This document shows positions 55,199 to 64,000 of a stretch of DNA of 64,000 bases, in pieces (position 1 is the first letter of the stretch; each line of letters starts with the position of its first letter). The stretch is from Fabrea salina. Taxonomy: Eukaryota > Ciliophora > Heterotrichea > Heterotrichida > Fabreidae. Below the pieces are notes generated by a model. It was given only the letters and a program-made list of their open reading frames with translations. It was not told where the DNA came from and ran no database searches. The stretch covers positions 186,001 through 250,000 of the forward strand of contig JALIHJ010000028.1 in the NCBI GenBank assembly GCA_022984795.1, in the 5' to 3' direction. The position numbers and the translations under genes were made by a program.

Positions 55199-57241
55199 AT
55201 GTATTTACACAGACTTTCTAGGCTCTTCAGCTTTATGCAAAGGAGTTTCAGTAGCTATAGTTTAGTTGGCCAAAGCAACAAACTGCTAATTCCTCCTAAC
55301 CCCCAGATTAGAAAACTTGCAAGGGAAATGAAAGTTTCTGACGAAAAGCTTTTGAATGTGTGCAGAAAAATTGAACAGAACCCCGAGTTAGAACTTGAGT
55401 CAGTTGTTTCCGAAGAGACTGCTGAAATAGTAGCTCTTGAAATGGACTTAATTCCTGTTTTTAACAGGGACGCATCCAAACTGTCCTTAAGGCCTCCCAT
55501 AGTAACTATCATGGGACACGTTGACCACGGCAAAACTACTTTACTGGACAGCTTCAGGAACTCCAACATTTGTGCAGGGGAACATGGAGGAATCACCCAA
55601 GGAATTGGTGCTTTTTCCATGAAAACCAGTTTAGGCGGGGATATTACTTTTATAGACACCCCTGGACACATGGCCTTCAGCAAGATGCGAGCTAGGGGAG
55701 CTGAAGTTACTGACATTGTAGTTTTGGTAGTGTGTGCTGCTGAAGGAGTTCAGCCCCAAACTCTAGAAAGTATTGAGTTTGCTACAGAAGCCGAAGTACC
55801 TATGATAGTAGCTATAAACAAAATAGACCTACCTGGTGCTAACATCCAAAGAGTAGAACTCGAATTAGTAGAAGCTGGACTGGAACTTGACAAGTTCGGG
55901 GGCGAGGTACTGCATGTTCCTATTTCAGCTAAAGTCCGCAAGAACCTCAGTGACTTGGAAGAAGCTATTCTCTTCAAAGCTGAGCTGATGGAGCTGCGTG
56001 AAGAAACTCAGTGTAAAGCCAGAGGAGTCATACTAGAGTCAGAGTTTGCACAGGGAAAAGGGAACGTCTGCAGTGTGATCATTAAAAAAGGAACTCTTAA
56101 ACCAGGAGACATAGTGGTGGCAGGAAAGGCCCACGGAAAGGTCAGACAAATGGTTAACGAAAAAAAGCAACAGGTGAAGTCAGCCGGTCCTTCCCAGGCA
56201 GTGGAGATCTGGGGCCTCAAAGACCTTCCTGAAGCTGGAGACGACTTGTTAGTTCTGAATGACTTGCAAAAAGCCAAAATAGTAAGTGACAGACGAAGAA
56301 TAGAGTTTGAAAAGGAACTGTTGAGTGCGACCAAGCAAGAAGAGATTTACATGCCCAAAATAACTTTTAAAGAACGGAAAATGCTTAGGTCCAGAGACAC
56401 TTCCAAAATCGTGGAAAGGCTCAAAAAAGAAGTTTCAGAAGTAATAGACCCTGACGCTGATGATATCCAACAAAACCACCCTGCAATTCAGATGGCCAAA
56501 AGAGGTTCTGGAAAAAGTATTGAAGAGCAACTAGAACAAATTTCAACTCTTTTTGAAGAAAAAGATGAAAAGTCCCTTAACATCATTTTGAAAGCCCAAA
56601 ACTGGGGCATGCTGGAAACCCTAGAAGAGTCCGTGACTCGACTTTCTGAAGAAAAAGACTGCAATATTTGCGTTGTTTCAAAGAGTGTAGGAAACGTCAC
56701 AGAAGCAGACTTGTACTCTGCACAGGAGTTCGGTGCCTCCATATTGTGCATGGACCTTAAGATTCCCAAGTCCATAGCTTCCAAAGCTTCGCGCAACAAA
56801 ATCCCCATAAAATCACACAAAATCATTTACCACTTGCTAGAAGACCTGGAAAAACTCATAAGAGACTTTGTAAGCCAAGACTTCGAAGAACAAGTTCTTG
56901 GAAAAGCCAACATAAAGGCCCTCTTCGAAATCAACGCTGGAAAGAAAAACGCACAGAAAGTAGCAGGACTGGAAATCAGCGAAGGAGTCGTTGCAAGGAG
57001 GGCTAAGTACAGACTCATCAGGGAAGACGAAGTGGTTGCTGAAGACATCCAAGCTTTGGACCTGCGAAAGTTCAAAGAACAAGTTAGAGAAGTGAGCAAG
57101 GGACAAGAGTGCGGTTTAGCTCTTAACTACGAAGACCTGAAAGAAGGGGACGTTTTGGTGGCTTACGAACTCAAGAAAAGAAAGGACGAGTTTGACTACT
57201 CTACGCGTGAAGTCTCAAGTGAAGAAGTGCAGGATAAGTAA
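55199..57241 (+). CDS. MTIF2: Mitochondrial translation initiation factor 2
   Basis: A 680-residue GTPase that delivers initiator tRNA to the organelle ribosome. The first about 20 residues (MYLHRLSRLFSFMQRSFSS) are a mitochondrial leader. Then G1 GHVDHGKTTLLD (106-117), the switch-1 GGITQGIGAF, G3 DTPGHMAF, G4 NKIDLPG and G5 ISAKVRK. The beta-barrel domain II follows (KARGVILESEFAQGKGNVCS is not needed for catalysis but typical), and the C-terminal fMet-tRNA-binding part ends the protein. It fits bacterial-type IF-2. Its TAA directly abuts the stop of the convergent amidase gene. Confidence 0.94.
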   Translation: MYLHRLSRLFSFMQRSFSSYSLVGQSNKLLIPPNPQIRKLAREMKVSDEKLLNVCRKIEQNPELELESVVSEETAEIVALEMDLIPVFNRDASKLSLRPPIVTIMGHVDHGKTTLLDSFRNSNICAGEHGGITQGIGAFSMKTSLGGDITFIDTPGHMAFSKMRARGAEVTDIVVLVVCAAEGVQPQTLESIEFATEAEVPMIVAINKIDLPGANIQRVELELVEAGLELDKFGGEVLHVPISAKVRKNLSDLEEAILFKAELMELREETQCKARGVILESEFAQGKGNVCSVIIKKGTLKPGDIVVAGKAHGKVRQMVNEKKQQVKSAGPSQAVEIWGLKDLPEAGDDLLVLNDLQKAKIVSDRRRIEFEKELLSATKQEEIYMPKITFKERKMLRSRDTSKIVERLKKEVSEVIDPDADDIQQNHPAIQMAKRGSGKSIEEQLEQISTLFEEKDEKSLNIILKAQNWGMLETLEESVTRLSEEKDCNICVVSKSVGNVTEADLYSAQEFGASILCMDLKIPKSIASKASRNKIPIKSHKIIYHLLEDLEKLIRDFVSQDFEEQVLGKANIKALFEINAGKKNAQKVAGLEISEGVVARRAKYRLIREDEVVAEDIQALDLRKFKEQVREVSKGQECGLALNYEDLKEGDVLVAYELKKRKDEFDYSTREVSSEEVQDK

Positions 57242-58255
57242 TTAGTGCCTAATTCTAGCAAAGAAGTAAGAAGTCTTCGGCACCATTACTGTGGTGTAAA
57301 GTGTACTGTTGTTCAGTCTGTAAATAGGAGGAGTAGACAGTATCTCGTACATCTTTTCTTCAGAAATGTCTTTAGAGCCTACTTGGTCTAAGAGTTCAAG
57401 CAAAGGGTCTCTTCGGTCGTCCTTGTCAGGTGTGGGCAGCCAGTGGTCGTAGTTGGTTTCAGCTACATACCAAGTATGGTCTTTGATTTCCCAAATGTCT
57501 GCAGCGTAGTTCCTGTTGCGAGTAATCACTGCCCCGTCGTTGCCTTCGAGGCCCCCTATGATGAAGTATGCGTTAGTGATTAACTTCACACTAGCTAAGT
57601 ACTCCTTTGCTTCGGAATAGTCTGAAAAGTTCTCCAAGGCGTATCTGATAGCTAGTGAAGGCCCAGTGTATCCCTTTGAAATGTAAAGAGCTTCCCAAAC
57701 TAGGTTCCAGTCGTGCATGTTCCTTTGGTCCATACTGATAGCAAAGGAATTTTCCCGCATTCCAGTTAGCACACCTACGTAGCCTGCGAAAGTTACGTAC
57801 TTGTAAAGCAATTTTTCTTCTCTGTAAACATGCAACTCTACAACTACCTTCGAAAGCAAGTCTCCAAAGTCATAGTCGAGGTTTCTGCCGAAGATAAGTT
57901 TGCCTTCACTATCGCGGGCTACGATCGAAGAACAGTGGACGTAGAATTCATAAAGAAAGTTCGAGAAAAGGGCTTCTTCGAAAGAAACCTCAGCAAGGTC
58001 TGCTATGGACTCAATTTCTTGTTGGATTTCTAGAGGGTAGTACCCGTTCTTCAAAAAGCTGCCAACTCCCCAAATAACATTCCTTCCAACTAGTATCCGG
58101 GCTTCATGAATAAAGTTCTGCATTGCAGACTTCTTAGCTGCAATAACCTCAGTCCACCTTTTCTCTGGTGGGTTGTCAAGGCTGATTTTAAAAACAGGGG
58201 GCTCTATTTCTTTACCGATGGCTGTAAAGGCTAAAGCAACCACAAAAAGCATCAT
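57242..58255 (-). CDS. Acid-ceramidase / NAAA-like Ntn amidase
   Basis: A 337-residue lysosome-type hydrolase. It has a signal peptide (about 1-14), then the N-terminal region, and the nucleophile Cys108 in VHCSSIVARDSEGKLIFGRN, where autocleavage creates the mature beta subunit. GRNLDYDFG and SMDQRN are conserved near the active site. The family includes acid ceramidase (ASAH1) and N-acylethanolamine acid amidase; which substrate applies is unclear. Length and order are normal. The ATG is two bases below the stop of the RING gene on the same strand. Confidence 0.85.
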   Translation of the reverse strand: MMLFVVALAFTAIGKEIEPPVFKISLDNPPEKRWTEVIAAKKSAMQNFIHEARILVGRNVIWGVGSFLKNGYYPLEIQQEIESIADLAEVSFEEALFSNFLYEFYVHCSSIVARDSEGKLIFGRNLDYDFGDLLSKVVVELHVYREEKLLYKYVTFAGYVGVLTGMRENSFAISMDQRNMHDWNLVWEALYISKGYTGPSLAIRYALENFSDYSEAKEYLASVKLITNAYFIIGGLEGNDGAVITRNRNYAADIWEIKDHTWYVAETNYDHWLPTPDKDDRRDPLLELLDQVGSKDISEEKMYEILSTPPIYRLNNSTLYTTVMVPKTSYFFARIRH

Positions 58256-58257
58256 AT

Positions 58258-59094
58258 TTATTTAATCTCCCGAATTACTTGAAATTCAACTTCGTTGCAG
58301 TAAGCCCTTAGGGTGTTAAAATCTACTGAATAAATCCGGCCTTCAATTGCATACTCGCCTCTGTGGAGTTTTCTCACCCAAGCATTTTCAAGTTCAAAGT
58401 TGGTTTTTTCATCAGCATTCACAAACTCAAAAAACCTTACTAGTTTCCAACAGGGTTCTGCAATCAAGGTGTTGATTCGTTTTATTCTGGAAACTTTGTT
58501 TCTGAAAGACTCAGTGAAGTTCTCCAGGTTAATGGTCATAACTTGTCCTCTAAACATGAGTTCTATTTTACTTAATCTACTTTGAAAGGCTTCTTCAATT
58601 TGTTCTGAAATTTCTTCATTGAAGTTCCTAAATTTCCCTGCATATAGTTCCCAGGCCCAAACAATCCTTTCTATATTTCTTTTGGGTCTTTGGAAAGAGT
58701 TTTCGCCATATAGTTTAATTTTGCCTAATCCGACCTTTTTTTCGAATTCCTTTTCTTGTTTATCTAGTTTTCGGGAGTCGTATATTTGCTGGTGGTTCTT
58801 GAGTCTTTGGCTTAGTTTTTTGATTTCTTCTTCAGAAGCTTTTAGCTTAAGTTCTTCTTCCGAGTTTGCTTCTTGGAGTTGCTCTATGTGGTTTATCCAG
58901 TCGTAGTTAGGTCTTAAGTTATCAGAAATATGAGACTGCTTATCTTGAGGACATAAAATTCTTCTTCTGACAGTGAGTCGTCCAAAGCACACTTCGCACA
59001 AAGAGTGTCCGCAGGGCAGAGACACAGGCATTCTGTCTCTAGAGTAAACTTCGTAGCACACAGAACACTCAGGTATTACCTTACTTGGTTCCAT
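58258..59094 (-). CDS. RING finger protein with WWE-like domains
   Basis: A 278-residue protein. Residues about 10-50 are a RING (CSVCYEVYSRDRMPVSLPCG with HSLCEVCFGRL following, then LCPQDK). A helical linker leads to a WWE-type domain (about 140-205: VWAWELYAGKFRNFNEEISE, then IEEAFQSRLSKIEL). A second, weaker copy follows at the end (NFELENAWVRKLHRGEYAIE, RIYSVDFNTLRAYC). RING plus WWE is the plan of RNF146 and Deltex-like ubiquitin ligases, whose WWE binds poly-ADP-ribose. I infer an E3 that may read ADP-ribose. Three bases separate it from the LRR gene's stop. Confidence 0.75.
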   Translation of the reverse strand: MEPSKVIPECSVCYEVYSRDRMPVSLPCGHSLCEVCFGRLTVRRRILCPQDKQSHISDNLRPNYDWINHIEQLQEANSEEELKLKASEEEIKKLSQRLKNHQQIYDSRKLDKQEKEFEKKVGLGKIKLYGENSFQRPKRNIERIVWAWELYAGKFRNFNEEISEQIEEAFQSRLSKIELMFRGQVMTINLENFTESFRNKVSRIKRINTLIAEPCWKLVRFFEFVNADEKTNFELENAWVRKLHRGEYAIEGRIYSVDFNTLRAYCNEVEFQVIREIK

Positions 59095-59097
59095 TTA

Positions 59098-60015
59098 TTA
59101 TTCCTTAACATACTTGTCTATGATGTACCTAGCAATCCACTTGATGTTTTTGACTGCAGTGTTTTTTTGGGGGTCTTTTTGTTTTCTGTGGAACCTAGCT
59201 AGCTCAAAAATAGAGTCGTTCAAAGCAGTTCCCAAGGCGTTTTCCAGATAGACCCTTACAGGCAAGTTCTGCAAAGAAGTTTCGATTTGGAACTCTAGGT
59301 TTTCTGAGTAACTTTGGGGATCAGATGAGTGTTCTAGGTTGAGTTTGTTCTGCTTTTCTCTGAACAAGTTGTTGTTTCTGGCAACTACACTAGAAATGTC
59401 TTCCAAAAACTCTTGGTGGTTTTCTGTGAGTACTTCTATTTCCAAAATACTGTAGTTTTGCTTCAAAGCACTCAAAAAAGCAGACTTCGCTTCGTCTGAC
59501 CAGAAACTGCCTTCTTCAACTCCTAAGTACTTCAAGTTAACTCCAGAAACATGCTCTGCCAAAACACCCAAGCCAAAATCAGACACTAACCCCAAACCTA
59601 CAGCTTCTAGTTGACTGTGCTTTAGGTTTTCAACAACCCTTTGGAGGCCGTCTTTTTCAAGGTTGCAGCCAACTAAGTAAAGTTCTTTTAAGCTGTTAGG
59701 CTGCTCTAAGTAGTCTCCAATGTAAATCCCTGATCTGTCATTCAAGTTGTTGAAACTTAGGTCAAGTTTTTGAATACTGCTTGTTTTCATGGACCTTATT
59801 AGCTTAAGAACGCCTAAGTCACTGATTAAGTTGCATGAAAGGTCCAAAGCTCCATTGAAAACGTTATTCTTTTTTAGTGCCTCAGCTATTTCACACACGT
59901 TTTCGTCGTTCAAACTTAATTTTGAGTAAGAAAGTGCGCTAATTTCACGGCCACTTCGGTCCTGCGGGAGTTTGTTTTTGGAAAGGAACTGTAAGTTCCA
60001 AGTAACTTCTTCCAT
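59098..60015 (-). CDS. Leucine-rich repeat protein (ribonuclease-inhibitor type)
   Basis: A 305-residue protein. Residues about 40-185 contain four to five LRRs with the RI pattern, for example FNGALDLSCNLISDLGVLKL, IQKLDLSFNNLNDRSGIYI and LKELYLVGCNLEKDGLQRVV. The C-terminal 120 residues are helical and charged without repeat. No signal or membrane segment. Such proteins in ciliates are often axonemal or regulatory scaffolds. The start is 3 bases from the divergent SKP1-like gene. Confidence 0.75.
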   Translation of the reverse strand: MEEVTWNLQFLSKNKLPQDRSGREISALSYSKLSLNDENVCEIAEALKKNNVFNGALDLSCNLISDLGVLKLIRSMKTSSIQKLDLSFNNLNDRSGIYIGDYLEQPNSLKELYLVGCNLEKDGLQRVVENLKHSQLEAVGLGLVSDFGLGVLAEHVSGVNLKYLGVEEGSFWSDEAKSAFLSALKQNYSILEIEVLTENHQEFLEDISSVVARNNNLFREKQNKLNLEHSSDPQSYSENLEFQIETSLQNLPVRVYLENALGTALNDSIFELARFHRKQKDPQKNTAVKNIKWIARYIIDKYVKE

Positions 60016-60018
60016 ATT
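60016..60018. promoter_or_regulatory. 3-base gap between divergent start codons
   Basis: CATATTATG: minus ATG, three bases, plus ATG. The same arrangement as at 46002, so it is not a chance single case. Confidence 0.45.
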
Positions 60019-60513
60019 ATGGATAGAGTAGAGTTAGTTAGTTTTGAAGGAGAAGTAATTACTGCAAGTTCAAAACTCCTAAACGTTTCAGAAGTCTTGG
60101 CTGAAGTTCCTAGTCCTGAGGAAAGAATTCACCTGGACTTTTTAGAAATAGACACTAGAACTCTTAGTTTAATCATTAAGTACCTAGAACACTACGACTT
60201 CGAACCCCCTAAGTACCTGCACCAGTTGGAAACCTCTGAACTAAGTGACTCTTTGGAGAACCGGTGGGACTTTGAGTTCCTACAAGAAATTAGCCCAGAA
60301 GAAACAATTAAGTTAGCTTTAGCTTGCCAGAAACTAGACATCAAAGGGCTGAAGGACTTAGTTCTGTTGGCCATTGCTTCTTTTTTCAAAGGAGAAGACA
60401 TGGACGAACTAACTGGAGTTCCTAACTTGAAGGAAAAAATCAACCAAATGGAAGAGTTCCTCAGACAAGAAAACTCTTGGGCCTTTGAAGACCAAGTCAG
60501 TCTGAAGTTGTGA
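60019..60513 (+). CDS. SKP1/Elongin-C-like protein
   Basis: A 164-residue protein. The N-terminal POZ-like half begins VELVSFEGEVITASSKLL, and the C-terminal half carries the SKP1 signature WDFEFLQEISPEETIKLALA, CQKLDIKGLKDL and a final KEKINQMEEFLRQENSWAFE, which forms the F-box-binding helices. It would bridge cullin-1 and F-box proteins in SCF ubiquitin ligases. It is more diverged than canonical SKP1, and ciliates often have several copies. The stop is TGA. Confidence 0.85.
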   Translation: MDRVELVSFEGEVITASSKLLNVSEVLAEVPSPEERIHLDFLEIDTRTLSLIIKYLEHYDFEPPKYLHQLETSELSDSLENRWDFEFLQEISPEETIKLALACQKLDIKGLKDLVLLAIASFFKGEDMDELTGVPNLKEKINQMEEFLRQENSWAFEDQVSLKL

Positions 60514-60531
60514 CTTTAACGTATAATCAAA

Positions 60532-61152
60532 ATGGAAAGCATACTTTCTGGAGACTGGGCAGCTAAAGACTTCAAAGAAGCCAGGAAAGAGTCCAAAGCC
60601 CTAGTTAGAGTCCACAACAGCTGCAAAAGAGCTGAGCACTTATGTCTAGCCAACCTTAAAACCCCTTCACAACTTAACATAACTATAGAAGCCGAAAACA
60701 GGTCTAGTGTGTACTCAGTAGACATTCAGCCGAGGGACTTACTAGTGCCTCTCTACAAAAAAGCTTCACTCATCTGGCTCAAACTCCTCATCAGCAAAGC
60801 TTTAGAAGGAGAGTTTCCTTTTAAGCTGAGTTACTTAACCGAAGAAGAGATCAATGTCAGTTCGATCTTTTTAACAGAAAGCATTAAGTCTGCAGCTTCA
60901 GTTAAAGAAGAAGAAGCCTCTGCAGTACAAATAGAACTGTTTTACGAACTAGAAGACAAACAATACAGTGTGGTGTTCCAAATTCCCAAAATCCTAGACG
61001 ACATCCAAGAAAGCACTCCAGAGGACAACTTCAGCGACTACCAAAAAATACAAGAAACTCTGTACACTTTACAAGAAGAGAACTCCCAAACTTTTTCCAA
61101 CTTGAAAAAAACCCACAGGGACGTTCTCAGTCTAAAACAAGATTTACAATAA
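60532..61152 (+). CDS. Uncharacterised protein with C-terminal coiled coil
   Basis: A 206-residue protein. The middle (about 40-155) has alternating strands and helices (LNITIEAENRSSVYSVDIQP, VQIELFYELEDKQYSVVFQI), and the end (about 170-206) is a coiled coil. No signal, membrane helix or known motif. The start context TATAATCAAAATG and the tight gaps (18 bases upstream, 1 base to the convergent kinase stop) support a real gene. Function unknown. Confidence 0.6.
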   Translation: MESILSGDWAAKDFKEARKESKALVRVHNSCKRAEHLCLANLKTPSQLNITIEAENRSSVYSVDIQPRDLLVPLYKKASLIWLKLLISKALEGEFPFKLSYLTEEEINVSSIFLTESIKSAASVKEEEASAVQIELFYELEDKQYSVVFQIPKILDDIQESTPEDNFSDYQKIQETLYTLQEENSQTFSNLKKTHRDVLSLKQDLQ

Positions 61153-61153
61153 G

Positions 61154-62404
61154 TTACTCACTTTCGCTAGATGAACTAGGACGTCTTAACACAAAGTCCT
61201 CCTCTGTTGGTTTCGACTTCACGTTGACATTCGAAAGAGACAAAATGCTTCCGAAAGGACCTTGAAGTTTCTGGAGAGGGTTCAGTCCTTCTGGCTGCAT
61301 AGGGTCTAGGTTTTCTTGTTCCTCAGCCTCCAAACGTTCGTTGTAGACTTTTTCGCTCCTAATAGTCTCCCCTTGGAAGTCAACCAACGGCGCAGGGTTC
61401 TCGCCCTTTATGAACCTATGCTTTAAAAGTTTACAGATGTTAGGTCTTTCGGTCGGCTCCCTTCTGAAGCAACTAAAGATAAAGTCCTTTGCTTCGGGAC
61501 TCAAATCTGGGAGCCTGGGAAGTTCTTCTGTGTTGCACACATGCATGAAAACAGACACTGGGTTGGTTTTGTAGTGCCAAGGAGGCTTGCCCGTGGCCAT
61601 TTCAACTACTAAACACCCCAAACTCCAAATGTCTGCAAAGCGCCCGTGTCCTTCTTGCTTCATGACTTCAGGTGCCATCCAGTTAATAGTTCCCTTCAAA
61701 GACCTTAGTTGTCCCTTGTTCTCTAGGATTCTCTTAGCTGCTCCGAAGTCAGCTACTTTGCACACTCCGTTTTTTCCTACAAGCACGTTGGCTCCTTTGA
61801 TGTCTCTGTGAATGATGTTGTGGGAGTGCAGATACTCCAGGCCTTTCAGAACCTGTCTTGTGTAAACTTTTATGAGGTTTTCGTTGAGTTTTCCGTATTT
61901 CTGAAGCAGAGAAGCAATACTACCCCCTGCTATGTACTCTAAAAATATGTACAAGTAGTCCTGGGTTCTTTGAGTTCCGAGGTAGCGAACTATGTTTTTA
62001 TGGTTGAGTTGACTGAGGATCTCTACCTCTTTTTGGACTTTGCGGAGTCTTTCGTTGGCAGTTTGGAAAGGCAGTCCTGCCACCAGAATTTGCTTTACTG
62101 CCATCAAGTTTCCAGAGTCCATATTTGCTGCCAGCATCACTTTTCCAAAGCTTCCTTCGCCCAAGACTTCTGAAACAAGCCAGTTCCTTGGGGCTTCCAC
62201 AACCAGAAGGCTTTGTTTTTCCTCCTTAAGAAGCAAAGTGTACCTTTTTTCTTCTTCTGACGTAAAATAATTATAGCCTTTTGGACTTATGATGCTGTCG
62301 TCTGTTTTTTGGTAGTTGTGGACTTGGAACTCCGTTTTTGACTGCGGACTTGAGTCTTCAGTGCCTCCAAAGCAAATGCTCAAAAGACTAAAAGACTTCC
62401 CCAT
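61154..62404 (-). CDS. MAP kinase kinase kinase-like (STE11/NPK1 type) protein kinase
   Basis: A 416-residue kinase from the ATG at 62404 (MGKSFSLLSICFGG). The N-terminal Gly-Ser-Cys context could be acylated (MG start), which would anchor it to membranes. The kinase domain spans about 75-340: GEGSFGKVMLAANM, MAVKQI, IIHRDIKGANVLVG, VADFGAAKRI, LKGTINWMAPEVMKQEGHG. HRDIKGANVL and GTINWMAPEV are typical of MAP3Ks of the ANP/NPK1 branch. The C-terminal tail is short. Longer upstream reading lacks start context. Confidence 0.88.
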   Translation of the reverse strand: MGKSFSLLSICFGGTEDSSPQSKTEFQVHNYQKTDDSIISPKGYNYFTSEEEKRYTLLLKEEKQSLLVVEAPRNWLVSEVLGEGSFGKVMLAANMDSGNLMAVKQILVAGLPFQTANERLRKVQKEVEILSQLNHKNIVRYLGTQRTQDYLYIFLEYIAGGSIASLLQKYGKLNENLIKVYTRQVLKGLEYLHSHNIIHRDIKGANVLVGKNGVCKVADFGAAKRILENKGQLRSLKGTINWMAPEVMKQEGHGRFADIWSLGCLVVEMATGKPPWHYKTNPVSVFMHVCNTEELPRLPDLSPEAKDFIFSCFRREPTERPNICKLLKHRFIKGENPAPLVDFQGETIRSEKVYNERLEAEEQENLDPMQPEGLNPLQKLQGPFGSILSLSNVNVKSKPTEEDFVLRRPSSSSESE

Positions 62405-62442
62405 GTATTTAGTAATATAATAGCTATGGGAGCAATAAATTA

Positions 62443-63975
62443 TTAACGGGACTTCCTTCTGAAGCGGAGTTTGCTTTGGACTCCTGCAAGCAGAGGGTTG
62501 CAAACACTGTTCCTGAGAGTGCTGCTTCCACTTTCAGTCAGTTCTTTCAAACTAATTAAACTTTCTTGTAAACAACTACTCAACCCAATCAGTTCCGAAG
62601 TGTACATTTTAGAACTCATGCGGCACAAATGGATGCTCCAGTCTAGTTTAGTTCTGTCGGGCTGTGTGACTTTGATAGTACTTGATATGCAACACAAGTT
62701 AGCAGGGTCTGCTTTAAAAGTAGGCTCGCAAGGTTCGAAACTGACTAGTGTGCAGGCAGAGTCCTTCACTATGTTCTTTTCTACAAAAAACTCGTACCTA
62801 ACTCTGTCTACGTAGTAAATGAAGTGAGTAGCCCCTTTGACTTCTTCAAGAAGAAACAAGTTCCACTCCCACTTTTTCCTTTCAGAGGATATCAGCAAAA
62901 GGTCCAACAACCTTTTAGGTTCGCACTCAAACTCGCATTGGATCTTTAAGTCCAGTTCTCTGTCTATAACTCGGTACAGTACTTCGAAGTTCTCAGGGAG
63001 TTTCATAAAGACTGCTGTTTTCCAATCCATACTTTCTACTGACTTGGGTTTTTTTATTGCTTTGCCAGTGCCTGTGAGTTGGCCACTTTCCCACTCAAGA
63101 AATATAGACAAGGCTTCTTGGTCGTTGTTGAGCTAAGTAACTCTTACAATTATGAACAGGTAAATGTCTTCGTTTTGGCTCCTGTAGTGGTCTGCAAGGA
63201 CTTTGATGATTTTGAAAGCCTGGGGCTGGCTTTCTCCGTGGATGCGGTTCATCAAGTGGTCATTCAGTCTCATAACTTGGAGTTTCTGAGGCTGGATTTG
63301 CACCAATTGTTTCAAAACTGTAAGGTAGTTTTTGCAAGTGTCTCTTGAAATCAGTTTAGTTAATATGTCCATGCTTTTGGCCCCTGTGCTGTTGTCCCCA
63401 CACAACTTCACTAAAGAGTTCACTAAAAACAAAAAAAGCTCTTCCCTAACAGTGGTTCTTTGCCACAAGAACTCCCACTCGAATTCTTCAATAGCACTGA
63501 TCTTTCTGTAGTTCTCTTCATTAATTCTCCGCACGAAATCAGTTATGATAGTTTCGGCTTTCGTCAGTGGAGAAACTTTTAAGGGCGGTGGCGACACTGT
63601 AGTGAGAGGGAGTTTTAAAAACTTAATGACGTAAGGAACCAACTTGTATTTGCAGGCACATGCTTGCAACCAGTTTTCAAGCATAAACTTTCTTTCTGAC
63701 ACAATACTGGGGTCCATGTTGCTAAACACTTTAGCTGGAAAAGGCGGTAGCCTCACTTTGTTCAGCATAACTACTTTCTGAACCTGCTTTTATGTTACCT
63801 GTTCGTAAAACCTGTAGAGCTCTTTGTACCGCCGGAAAATCGTGTAATTTGCTCCAGAGCATAACACTACTGAAATCTCGTATTCCTAAGTGTCACCTAC
63901 AGTGTACTGTCTGTTTATTAGGCCTTCTGTGCGAGTGTGAGTGTGAATGATGTTTATTTTAATTGAGTAATCCAT
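62443..63975 (-). CDS. PX-START domain protein with three 15-base introns
   Basis: The coding segments are 63901-63975, 63799-63885, 63148-63783 and 62443-63132, giving 495 residues. The first exons supply the first half of a phox-homology domain (YEISVVLCSGANYTIFRRYK and ELYRFYEQ), continued by LPPFPAKVFSNMDPSIVSER and FMLENWLQ. A helical middle region follows (about 115-260). The C-terminal 200 residues look like a START lipid-transfer domain (FEVLYRVIDRELDLKIQCEF, KWEWNLFLLEEVKGATHFIY). PX domains bind phosphoinositides, so a membrane-targeted lipid-transfer or sensing role is likely. Start context AATAAATGG. The introns are supported because each carries the only stop of its stretch and splicing restores a known domain. 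Confidence 0.8.
63133..63147 (-). other. 15-base intron 3 of the PX-START gene
   Basis: Sense GTAAGAGTTACTTAG; holds the only stop between IYLFII and LNNDQEALSIFLEW and keeps the frame. Confidence 0.88.
63784..63798 (-). other. 15-base intron 2 of the PX-START gene
   Basis: Sense GTAACATAAAAGCAG; removal joins ELYRFYEQ to VQKVVMLNKV in frame, inside the PX domain. Confidence 0.85.
63886..63900 (-). other. 15-base intron 1 of the PX-START gene
   Basis: Sense GTAGGTGACACTTAG; removal joins LINRQYT to EYEISVVL in frame and removes the only stop. Confidence 0.85.
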
Positions 63976-64000
63976 TTATTACGCCTGAGTTCAATAATTC

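Noticed and set aside
63900-64000. Telomere or chromosome end at the window edges
   Set aside because: No telomeric repeat is present and genes run up to (and, at base 1, through) the edges.

Overview
The window looks like macronuclear-type DNA of a heterotrich ciliate. Genes are packed with gaps of 0-70 bases, in all orientations, in the standard code with TAA, TAG and TGA all used as stops. Five introns of exactly 15 bases can be read directly: one in a PGS1-like gene, one in an INTS2-like fragment and three in a PX-START gene. Fifteen-base introns are a hallmark of Stentor, Blepharisma and relatives. TGA as stop argues against Blepharisma (TGA = Trp). The extreme compactness and moderate GC make a Fabrea-like species my best guess; this is inference.

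Layout. (1) 1-10.7 kb: MED6 (partial), a tandem pair of multi-pass membrane proteins, a small membrane protein, a regulatory-type NAD isocitrate dehydrogenase subunit, a doubtful small gene, SPC25, a 14-repeat WD40/TRP-like channel, a CBM20-armadillo protein and an importin-alpha-like gene with a frame break. (2) 10.7-39.6 kb: an unstable island. It holds a plus-strand family of giant cysteine-rich membrane proteins (IPT/TIG, PA14, concanavalin-A-like, furin/EGF-like repeats, multi-pass C-terminus). Two copies look intact (16609-22683, 26938-32853), one has a single in-frame stop (35857-39618), one is frameshifted many times (10910-15368), and two are fragments (15424-16194, 34836-35240). Among them lie a 5S rRNA gene, a TPR coiled-coil gene and its relic, a 5'-truncated INTS2 piece, a SINE-like insert with a 15-base target duplication, a foldback element, a porin-like gene and a stretch of coding relics. 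(3) 39.6-64 kb: intact housekeeping genes almost end to end: pseudouridine synthase, PGS1, a coiled-coil protein, NEK kinase, PAS/histidine-kinase-like protein, a mitochondrial helical protein, GDH, P4 flippase, CPSF73, mitochondrial carrier, SmD1, mitochondrial IF-2, an acid-ceramidase-like amidase, RING-WWE, LRR, SKP1-like, MAP3K-like kinase and PX-START.

Together the single-copy genes are core eukaryotic functions: transcription and RNA processing (MED6, INTS2, CPSF73, SmD1), cell division (SPC25, NEK), mitochondria (IDH, GDH, PGS1, IF-2, carrier, porin) and signalling. There is no operon logic, but neighbours are so close that promoters and 3' ends must lie inside adjacent coding sequence. 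An AT-rich TAATAAAT-ATG context precedes most starts on both strands. Nothing viral, no tRNA, no telomere and no CRISPR was recognised.
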